A stretch of DNA of 64,000 bases from contig JAXHLR010000009.1 of the NCBI GenBank assembly GCA_034521975.1, positions 147,784-211,783 of the forward strand, written 5' to 3'. Position 1 is the stretch's first letter; every line of letters begins with the position of its first letter. Below, in pieces: positions 1 through 6,016 of this stretch. Under the pieces are notes generated by a model that was given only the letters and a program-made list of their open reading frames with translations, was not told where the DNA came from and searched no databases. Position numbers and translations under genes: made by a program. Origin of the DNA: Acidimicrobiales bacterium (GTDB taxonomy: Bacteria > Actinomycetota > Acidimicrobiia > Acidimicrobiales > SKKL01).

Positions 1-69
1 GAGCCACGTTGCGGACCGGCGCCGCGGCGGCCACCCACCCGAACGGCGAGGCCACGCAGAACGAGCCAC
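1..69. other. Left edge, no assignable gene
   Basis: This stretch lies just downstream of the FAD oxidoreductase on the minus strand. One minus-strand frame stays open from inside that gene to the window edge, but it has no convincing start or ribosome binding site, so I do not call a gene. The microcompartment operon probably continues beyond the edge. Confidence 0.3.
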
Positions 70-1476
70 TCAGCTGAGCGCCTGCCCGAGCACGCGCCCG
101 AAGCCCAGGGCGGGAGTTACCGCCATGCCACCGCAGAACGCGCGGCCACTCGTCGCCCCCATTCCGATCGCCTCGCCGATCGCGTACAGGCCGGTTGACA
201 TCGAACCGTCACCCCGGCGAACCTCGAAGTCGGCCCCCACGCCAATGCCGCCGAACGTGCACAACACCGCGGCCGGGGTCTGGATGGCATAGAAGGGCGG
301 CTCGGCGATCGGTGCAAGCAGCACGGAGCGGCCCAACCGATCCTTCTTGTGCCGAACCCCGTCGTTGAACTCCCCGACGGTCGCCACAAGCCCGCCGGGA
401 TCGATCCCTGCTCCTTCGGCGAGCGCCTCGAGCCTGTCGGCGCTGACCACCAGATCCCCGCGCCGTCCTCGTTCCCGCAGCTCGTCGTTCGACCACTGGC
501 GGACCAGCGGAGCGTCGGCATCGAGCGCCGCATCGTCGAACACCACCCACATCGTCGAGCCCGGCTGGGCCAGCGCCGCGTGCTCCTGGGTGGTGACATC
601 CACGAGATCCTCGGCCACGAACCGCTGGCCGAGGCGGTTGACCCAGATCTCGCGAGGCGGACGCTCCGCCGCGGTGAGGTGCAACATCGCCGTCCAGAAG
701 TCGACCCGCCCAGAGCCTGGCGGCTGCTCGATCAGACCCAAACGCGGCGTGTGGAGCTCGCCGTACCGCACCTCGGCCCCCAGAGGGTGAGCCAGACGGA
801 TGGCGTCACCGGCGGAGGTCTCCATCGCGTTGGTCACGAGCCGCCGTCCTCCCGGCGTGAGCTCGTCGAACAGATCCGGGGCGGAACCGTACCCCCCGGT
901 GCAGAGCACGACAGCATCCGACTCGACCGTGTACGTGCCCGACGCCCCGTCGAGGACGACACCGTCGACGCGTCCGCCTCGCTCCTCGAGACCGACGACA
1001 GATGTCGACAGACGCTGCTCGATTCGGCCAGCAGCGACCGCCTCGTCCCACAGTGGTCGCATCGTCTCGAGGATCGACCGCCCCTTGCGGAGCCCCCAGA
1101 AGGTGCGGGGCCGCGAGTAGGGGGTGTGCCCCCGGTAGATCGCCGGCGTGGCCGGGTCGAAGTCGAACCCCAGGTCGTCGAGCCAGTCGAGGGTACGGGG
1201 TGCCTCTTCCACTGCCATGCGGACGAGGACCGGGTCCGCCCGCCCTCCACCGATGGCCATCACGTCGTCGTAGTGCAGTTGTGGTTCGTCTTCGATGCCG
1301 GCCTCGCGCTGGCGCCTCGACCCCGCGGCGCTCATGTGCCCGGCGCTGACGTGGAGCGTTCCACCGATCTCGGCTGCGCGATCGACGACGAGGACTCGAG
1401 CGCCCTTGGCGGCTTCGATCGCACAGGGGATCCCGGCGGTGCCTGCGCCGACCACGACGACGTCGTAGCGAGTCAT
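70..1476 (-). CDS. FAD-dependent oxidoreductase (fumarate reductase/3-ketosteroid dehydrogenase type flavoprotein)
   Basis: A 468-residue flavoprotein. The N-terminal dinucleotide-binding motif VVVVGAGTAG and the acidic end of the second strand (VLVVDRAAEIGG) bind the FAD adenosine half. The C-terminal GLYAIGEAIGMGATSGRA is the second FAD contact of the succinate dehydrogenase/fumarate reductase flavoprotein family, whose members oxidise or reduce C-C bonds next to a carbonyl or carboxylate. The ATG at 1476 follows AGGAGG and overlaps the upstream hydrolase stop as ATGA, so the two are translationally coupled. It is the last gene of the microcompartment operon inside the window. Substrate is unknown; no targeting extension is evident. 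A cytosolic partner enzyme is as likely as a lumen enzyme. Confidence 0.85.
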   Translation of the reverse strand: MTRYDVVVVGAGTAGIPCAIEAAKGARVLVVDRAAEIGGTLHVSAGHMSAAGSRRQREAGIEDEPQLHYDDVMAIGGGRADPVLVRMAVEEAPRTLDWLDDLGFDFDPATPAIYRGHTPYSRPRTFWGLRKGRSILETMRPLWDEAVAAGRIEQRLSTSVVGLEERGGRVDGVVLDGASGTYTVESDAVVLCTGGYGSAPDLFDELTPGGRRLVTNAMETSAGDAIRLAHPLGAEVRYGELHTPRLGLIEQPPGSGRVDFWTAMLHLTAAERPPREIWVNRLGQRFVAEDLVDVTTQEHAALAQPGSTMWVVFDDAALDADAPLVRQWSNDELRERGRRGDLVVSADRLEALAEGAGIDPGGLVATVGEFNDGVRHKKDRLGRSVLLAPIAEPPFYAIQTPAAVLCTFGGIGVGADFEVRRGDGSMSTGLYAIGEAIGMGATSGRAFCGGMAVTPALGFGRVLGQALS

Positions 1477-2270
1477 GGCCGTGCCTCCTCGTCGAGGCGC
1501 CCGGTGACGAAGTCGGCGACGATGCGACTCCACTCCTCGGGCAGTCGCCACGGGAGCTGACCGGTGGTATCGGTCAACGTCATCCGTCGGGCGTCCGGGC
1601 GCAGCTGCAGGGCCATCTCGTCGCTCTGCACCAGCAGATCGCGCGACGCCGTGAGCAAGAGGATCGGATACGTCGACTCGGCGAGAACCGGTGCCGGGTC
1701 GTGACGGAACGCCGCGTTGTACGCCCAGTTGTACCGCTCGAACACCGACGCGATGTTCGCCACCGACAGGTTGAGCAGCTCGGGAGGCTGCTCCCACAAA
1801 CGTTCATAGCGCGCCCACAGGTCCATCAGGTGACGGCCCTCGGGATCGACGGGCAGGTCTGGCGCCCAGTCGTCGAGATAGCGCTGACGGGTCGCGTCGT
1901 CGAACAGGGCTAGGCCGGACACCACGGCATGGGTGGCTCGCTCTCCGGCGAGGCGTGCCACCTCGAGCGCGATCGACGCACCGGTGTGCTGACCCACCAC
2001 GGCGAAGCGGTCGACACCCAACTCGTCAGCAGCATCGAGGAGCAACCGCGCGTAGTCCGGGATCTCGAGCGGATGCTCGGGGGGATCTGACATGCCGTAG
2101 CCCGGCGTGTCGAAGGCGACGACGCGCGCTCGCCGGCCGAGGTGAGGCAGGGCCCGCTCGTAGACGTTCGAGTTCTGGGGCGATTCGTGGAACAGCAGGA
2201 TCCAGGGACCGTGGTCCCCGGCGCGACGGACGTGCACCTGCTTGCCCTCTGGGCCGACATAGGCACGCAT
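1473..2270 (-). CDS. alpha/beta hydrolase with His at the nucleophile elbow
   Basis: A 265-residue alpha/beta hydrolase of usual length. Strand and oxyanion region are visible (ILLFHESPQNS, VVAFDTPGYGMSD), and the elbow after the VVG strand reads G-Q-H-T-G instead of G-x-S-x-G. The nucleophile position is therefore His at about residue 94, not Ser, Asp or Cys. Related sequences with GxHTG exist among uncharacterised hydrolases as far as I recall, so this is a variant subfamily rather than a random mutation. The gene starts 29 bp after the BMC-H gene and overlaps the FAD enzyme, which ties it to the shell operon. Hydrolysis of an ester, amide or C-C bond is possible, but chemistry with a His elbow is unproven. 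Confidence 0.8.
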   Translation of the reverse strand: MRAYVGPEGKQVHVRRAGDHGPWILLFHESPQNSNVYERALPHLGRRARVVAFDTPGYGMSDPPEHPLEIPDYARLLLDAADELGVDRFAVVGQHTGASIALEVARLAGERATHAVVSGLALFDDATRQRYLDDWAPDLPVDPEGRHLMDLWARYERLWEQPPELLNLSVANIASVFERYNWAYNAAFRHDPAPVLAESTYPILLLTASRDLLVQSDEMALQLRPDARRMTLTDTTGQLPWRLPEEWSRIVADFVTGRLDEEARP

Positions 2271-2299
2271 GTGTACTCCTCTTTGGTCGGGAGAGACGG

Positions 2300-2725
2300 T
2301 CAGGTGGTCGGCGGCGTGCGGCGCGAGCGGGAGGCCGGTTTCTCAGCCGAGCGCGTGGATGCACGCTTGGCGGGCTGCTTCGCCGGCTGCTTCGCTGGGC
2401 GCTTGGCGGGCTGCTTCGCGGGACTGGGCGACGACCGGGACTGCGACGAGGGGAGCAGCTCGAGCGTCTCGGGCTCGGGCCGCCCGAGCACAGTGATGAC
2501 CGCTGTCGATCCGAGCTGGGAGACCACGCGAACTCCTTCGTCGAGTGCAGAACGCACCGATGCGATGTCGCCGGTGATCGCCACACTCACCAGGCCACCA
2601 CCGACGATCTGTTGGGAGAGCAACTCGACCGGTGCGGTCTTGAGCATGGCGTCGAGGGCGGAGATGGCGAACGAACGCCCGAGAACCTCGAGGACGCCGA
2701 CTGCGCCCGCGGGATGGGTCGGCAT
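2300..2725 (-). CDS. BMC-H shell protein with Lys/Pro/Ala-rich C-terminal tail
   Basis: The first ~92 residues are a single BMC domain (Pfam BMC, PduA/EutM/CcmK fold) that forms hexameric facets of the microcompartment shell: AVGVLEVLGRSFAISALDAM, then VGGGLVSVAITGDIASVRSA. The pore loop reads VGGG where PduA has a Ser (GSG), so the central pore should be lined mainly by backbone. Residues ~93-141 form a low-complexity tail with repeated AKQPAKRP units, strongly basic and probably disordered. Such a tail is unusual for BMC-H. It starts 3 bp after the BMC-P stop and belongs to the same operon. The tail could face the lumen or cytosol and recruit cargo or another polyanion; this is inference. 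Confidence 0.93.
   Translation of the reverse strand: MPTHPAGAVGVLEVLGRSFAISALDAMLKTAPVELLSQQIVGGGLVSVAITGDIASVRSALDEGVRVVSQLGSTAVITVLGRPEPETLELLPSSQSRSSPSPAKQPAKRPAKQPAKQPAKRASTRSAEKPASRSRRTPPTT
2365..2419. repeat. Direct repeats coding the basic tail of the BMC-H protein
   Basis: A 19-bp unit GCTTGGCGGGCTGCTTCGC occurs at 2365-2383 and again, identically, at 2401-2419, with a related copy between them. Read on the minus strand it encodes the alternating Ala-Lys-Gln/Arg-Pro units of the shell protein tail. Slippage could change tail length between strains. Confidence 0.8.
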
Positions 2726-2728
2726 CTT

Positions 2729-3016
2729 CTACTCCTTCGTGTAGTCGAACCAGCCGTCTGATTCGATCCGATCAACGATGGCCACGATCGTGGCGTCGAC
2801 CGGCGCTCCTTCGGTGCTGGGTGTCCGTGCTGCGGCACCGCCGGTGACGACGAGGACCACCTCTCCCCTACCGGCGCCGACCGCGTCGACGGCAGTGATG
2901 ACGTCGCCAGTCGCGCCGTCCTCGGTCAGCGACGCCACCAGCAGCAGCTTCTTGCCCACCAGCGCGTCGAGCTTGGCCGTGCTCACCGCAGTGCCCACGA
3001 CCTTTGCGATCCTCAT
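2729..3016 (-). CDS. BMC-P pentameric vertex protein (EutN/CcmL family)
   Basis: A 95-residue protein of the EutN/CcmL/CsoS4 family, which caps the twelve shell vertices as pentamers. Visible hallmarks are the N-terminal strand MRIAKVVGTAVST, the KLLLV strand, the Asp-Ala-Val-Gly-Ala-Gly-Arg-Gly-Glu-Val-Val-Leu segment typical of the family, and the C-terminal ATIVAIVDRIE. The length is normal. The ATG has a good GAGGGAGAG ribosome site. It sits between BMC-T and BMC-H genes, and with them makes a minimal complete shell set (H, P and T). Confidence 0.95.
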   Translation of the reverse strand: MRIAKVVGTAVSTAKLDALVGKKLLLVASLTEDGATGDVITAVDAVGAGRGEVVLVVTGGAAARTPSTEGAPVDATIVAIVDRIESDGWFDYTKE

Positions 3017-3047
3017 CGATCTCTCCCTCGTTCGGTACTGGACCCGC

Positions 3048-3671
3048 TCACGGCGCCTCCGCCCATGGTCGCGTGTCGAACGCCCGGCGCACAGCGTCCT
3101 GGGCGGCGACGATCTCGGCTTGGGGTCCCGACACCCACAGGCGTCCGAACATACCGATACCGTTCACATCGACGAGCTTGACGCCCGAGTACTTCTCGAC
3201 CTCGTTGCCGATCGCGGTGATGTAGCCGGCCGGCGCACACTCGACGACGAGCATCGACTCGCCGGCGACGAGCAGGTTTCCTCGCCGGGTCCGGTTCACC
3301 AACTGGGCCTGATTGGCGTCGACGTTGGAGACCGTCTGCATCGAGACGAGCTCGGCCGGCGTCGCATCCTCCACGGAGATCCCGAGCAGGTCGAGGACGG
3401 TCGCTCCCGCCCGACGGACCGAAGCCTGCGACGCTGAGTGCAACTCGGTGAGCCCGAACTGGCGCTCGACGACCTGTGAGCCCGGCCTGACATCGGCCTC
3501 CTTGAGCGCGGCGTCGACCAACCGATAGATGTCGCTGCCCGGGGCGATCTCGAGGTACAGCTCGCTCATGCCCTCGACCACCGGGTCGCCGGAGATGAAC
3601 GAGCCGAGCATCGCTGCCATCTGCGGCTGCAGGCGGTCGATGAATGCGTAGGTCCTCAACTCGACGGCCAC
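3048..3671 (-). CDS. BMC-T tandem-domain shell protein
   Basis: A 207-residue protein with two fused BMC domains that forms pseudohexameric trimers in shell facets. The first domain covers about residues 1-105 (ELRTYAFIDRLQPQMAAMLG, LYLEIAPGSDIYRLVDAALK) and the second about 106-207 (VVERQFGLTELHSASQ, LLVAGESMLVVECAPAGYI). The layout resembles the CsoS1D/HO-type BMC-T group rather than the EutL group, but gating behaviour cannot be read from sequence. The start is GTG at 3671 after GGGAGGAAG. The gene begins 3 bp after the methyltransferase stop. Confidence 0.93.
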   Translation of the reverse strand: MAVELRTYAFIDRLQPQMAAMLGSFISGDPVVEGMSELYLEIAPGSDIYRLVDAALKEADVRPGSQVVERQFGLTELHSASQASVRRAGATVLDLLGISVEDATPAELVSMQTVSNVDANQAQLVNRTRRGNLLVAGESMLVVECAPAGYITAIGNEVEKYSGVKLVDVNGIGMFGRLWVSGPQAEIVAAQDAVRRAFDTRPWAEAP

Positions 3672-3674
3672 GAT

Positions 3675-4838
3675 TCACTTCCTCCCGACGAGGAGCCAGA
3701 GCTGACCGGTGCGACGGACCTGGCCGCTCTGGAGGATCCGGCCGGTGGGGGCCATGACCTCCTCGACACAGAACCGTGGGCACGATAGCTCGGTGCAGTC
3801 GCCGGTGAAGCCGGCCTCACGGGCGGCAGCCACCAGATCCATGTCTCGCATCGGACCCCAGAACGGCTCGTGGTTGTTGTAGGTGTCCCAGTCGATCATC
3901 GCCTGGGTGAGCGCATCCATCCCCGCATACCCGGGGAAGTCGGCATGGATCATCATGCCGCCGGGCTTCAGGACCCGGTGACACTCGGCCAAGATGTTGC
4001 GAAGTGCGGCCGGTGGGCACTCGTGCAACAGGATGTGTGACACCACCAGGTCGAAGTGCTCATCGGGGTACGAGGTGCGCTCGGCGTTCTGCTGGGAGAA
4101 GTGGACCCGCTTACCAAGCGTCTCGGCCCGGGCATGTGCATAGCGCAGAACCGGCGCACCCAGGTCGATCGCGTGGACCTCCGCTTCGGGATACGCGTCG
4201 ACGTAGGGCAGGGTCGCGTTCCCCACGGTGCAGCCCATGTCGAGGATCCGTTCGGGCCGCAAGGACGGATGCTCCTTGCGGAGGTAGTTGTTGACCACGG
4301 ACTGGCCGTAGTCATCGTTGAGCTCCCCCATCTGGCCCATTGCGTAGACGTACACGCCACGGTCGTAGAGGGCACCCGCTGCGACGTCGTCGGTCGCGTA
4401 CTCGCCCCTGTAACCGCCGGGCATGGCGTGGATGTCGATGCCCCACTGGTACCACGGCACCTCGAGGCTGGGATCGAGCTCGAGTGACCCGAGCCCGCGG
4501 TCGACCTGTTTTGCTCGATCACCCAGATCGTCGATCTGGCGCGCCACCACGTCACCCACGGTGTTCCACAGCAGGTCCTGGCTCGACCGGCGCACCGAGC
4601 TCCAGAGCCGATAGTAGGGCTCGCTGCTCAGCGCCTCGCGCACCTCGTGACGATCGTTCGGTGGGACCCCATGCTGCTGCGCCCACCGCGGGCCGGCACG
4701 GTGTTCGTAGAGCTCCCGTACTCCGGGGGACACCTGGTTCGCGATATGGGACTTCAGGGCCTTGACGAAGGTCTCGCGGGCCTGATCATCGTGCCCCTCG
4801 TCGGGCAACATCGCATGTCGGTGCTGTTGGTGTGCCAT
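3675..4838 (-). CDS. class I SAM-dependent methyltransferase of the BMC operon
   Basis: A 387-residue protein. The class I SAM-binding motif is ILDMGCTVGNATLP at about residue 200, followed by the acidic ribose contact in EVHAIDLG, and a typical post-motif region (FDLVVSHILLHECP, LAECHRVLKPGGMMIHADFPG). The first ~150 residues are helical and not part of the usual methyltransferase fold, so they may bind substrate or shell. The ATG at 4838 follows GGGAGA, 19 bp after the upstream gene. It is locked between shell genes, so a role in or on the compartment is likely. The methyl acceptor is unknown; a carboxylate, amine or N-methyl product would all fit. Confidence 0.85.
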   Translation of the reverse strand: MAHQQHRHAMLPDEGHDDQARETFVKALKSHIANQVSPGVRELYEHRAGPRWAQQHGVPPNDRHEVREALSSEPYYRLWSSVRRSSQDLLWNTVGDVVARQIDDLGDRAKQVDRGLGSLELDPSLEVPWYQWGIDIHAMPGGYRGEYATDDVAAGALYDRGVYVYAMGQMGELNDDYGQSVVNNYLRKEHPSLRPERILDMGCTVGNATLPYVDAYPEAEVHAIDLGAPVLRYAHARAETLGKRVHFSQQNAERTSYPDEHFDLVVSHILLHECPPAALRNILAECHRVLKPGGMMIHADFPGYAGMDALTQAMIDWDTYNNHEPFWGPMRDMDLVAAAREAGFTGDCTELSCPRFCVEEVMAPTGRILQSGQVRRTGQLWLLVGRK

Positions 4839-4857
4839 TGTCAGCGTCTCCCGTTCC

Positions 4858-5580
4858 TCACAACTCGGCGAAGGCCCGGCGAACGACCTCCATGTACTCG
4901 TCCCAGGTCTCGTCAGCCATGGTCTGCTCGCGCATCTCCTCGAACACCCGGAAGACGCGAGCAGCGAATGCCGAGGCGGCAGCCTCGCGCTCGTCGAGCA
5001 CCGCGTCGTCGGGTCGGTACGACTCGACGGCGTCGGCAGCCAAGGCGCCCTTGGCGACCAGCAAGCGCTCGAGAGTGTCGAGACGCTCCCGCATCGCCCA
5101 GGTCTCGCTGGCCAGGGTCGTAAGCATCGAGATGACCGCATCGAGCGCTCCCCCGTCGTCGAAGAAGACAGGTCTCGCGCCCTTCGCCTTGGCCGGCAGC
5201 ACCCGATCGCCGGCCGGCATCGCCTGGATCGGTGAGCCGACCCCGTGCGCTCCGTGGGCTCCGAGTGCCTTCAGCGTCTCCTCCGCGACGGTGGAGGCGT
5301 CAGCGCCCGGCCGCGACGCGGCGACCGACTGGACCACGTCGCGAAGCATCGCGGTGACCTCGTCGCTCTCGCCACACGAGCACGCGTGCGCGTCGACATC
5401 GGATCCGACGTCGTCGTCGACTGCATCGGGAATCGATGCGCCTCGACGCACCTCGATCCCTCGTGCTGCTGCCACGTCAAGGGCCGCCGGCGAGATGACC
5501 TCACCTGGTGCGACACTCAGCACCGACCACCCGTCGGCGGCCAGCTCCTCGAGGTCCACAGCTGTATAGACCCGTGTCAT
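4858..5580 (-). CDS. Unknown BMC-associated protein, candidate cargo adaptor
   Basis: A 240-residue protein I do not recognise. Residues ~1-48 (VDLEELAADGWSVLSVAPGEVISPAALDVAAARGIEVRRG) resemble the short N-terminal segment found in EutQ-like and other BMC accessory proteins. A spacer with CSC follows at about residue 69. Residues ~150-215 are predicted helical with heptad-like Leu/Glu spacing (SETWAMRERLDTLERLL). The end, WDEYMEVVRRAFAEL, is an amphipathic helix of the type used as an encapsulation peptide. The gene lies between BMC-H and the methyltransferase, within 31 bp of each, so it is almost certainly made with the shell. Function is open. Confidence 0.75.
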   Translation of the reverse strand: MTRVYTAVDLEELAADGWSVLSVAPGEVISPAALDVAAARGIEVRRGASIPDAVDDDVGSDVDAHACSCGESDEVTAMLRDVVQSVAASRPGADASTVAEETLKALGAHGAHGVGSPIQAMPAGDRVLPAKAKGARPVFFDDGGALDAVISMLTTLASETWAMRERLDTLERLLVAKGALAADAVESYRPDDAVLDEREAAASAFAARVFRVFEEMREQTMADETWDEYMEVVRRAFAEL

Positions 5581-5611
5581 CGGTCCTCCTCCTCTTCAGG
5601 CCGGGACGGGG

Positions 5612-5920
5612 TCAAGCGGTGGTTCCACCTCGCGCCGCGCCGGTCGGCAGGATCGCCTCGACATCGCCGTGCGGGCGTGGGATGACGTGGACCGAGACGA
5701 GCTCGCCCAGACGACCAGCGCTCGCGGCACCGGCATCGGTGGCGGCCTTCACCGCACCGACGTCGCCACGGACGATGACGGTGACGAGGCCACCGCCGGC
5801 GTATTCGGTGCCGACGAGGCTCACGGTGGCGGCCTTCACCATCGCGTCGGCCGCCTCGATGGCGGCGACAAGGCCCCGGGTCTCGATGAGACCGAGTGCA
5901 GAGTTCTGAAGATCAGCCAT
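5612..5920 (-). CDS. BMC-H shell protein (PduA/EutM type)
   Basis: A 102-residue single-domain BMC protein of near-canonical length: [20 protein letters not shown], then [20 protein letters not shown] and [16 protein letters not shown]. It should form the bulk hexamers of the shell. The pore loop is AGGG instead of the GSG of PduA. The C-terminal ~10 residues ([10 protein letters not shown]) are a short tail. It is the first shell gene of the operon and is preceded by a 96-bp spacer with two strong hairpins, and by an AGAGGAAG ribosome site. Confidence 0.95.
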   Translation of the reverse strand: MADLQNSALGLIETRGLVAAIEAADAMVKAATVSLVGTEYAGGGLVTVIVRGDVGAVKAATDAGAASAGRLGELVSVHVIPRPHGDVEAILPTGAARGGTTA

Positions 5921-5958
5921 GGGTGCTTCCTCTTACTTTCTTCGTGGGAGTGGTGGAA

Positions 5959-6001
5959 CCGCGCCCAGGGGCGCGGCAGGGCGCGTGATGCACATCACGC
6001 G
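5959..6001 (-). other. Two intercistronic stem-loops between hyuB and the first shell gene
   Basis: Between HyuB and BMC-H there is CCGCGCC (5959-5965), loop CAGG, GGCGCGG (5970-5976), and a perfect 20-bp palindrome CGCGTGATGCACATCACGCG at 5982-6001. In the minus-strand transcript both fold into hairpins upstream of the BMC-H ribosome site. No U-tract follows, so a processing, stabilising or attenuating role is more likely than full termination. The palindrome could instead be an operator. Confidence 0.6.
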
Positions 6002-6016
6002 AGGACCGAGCAGGCG

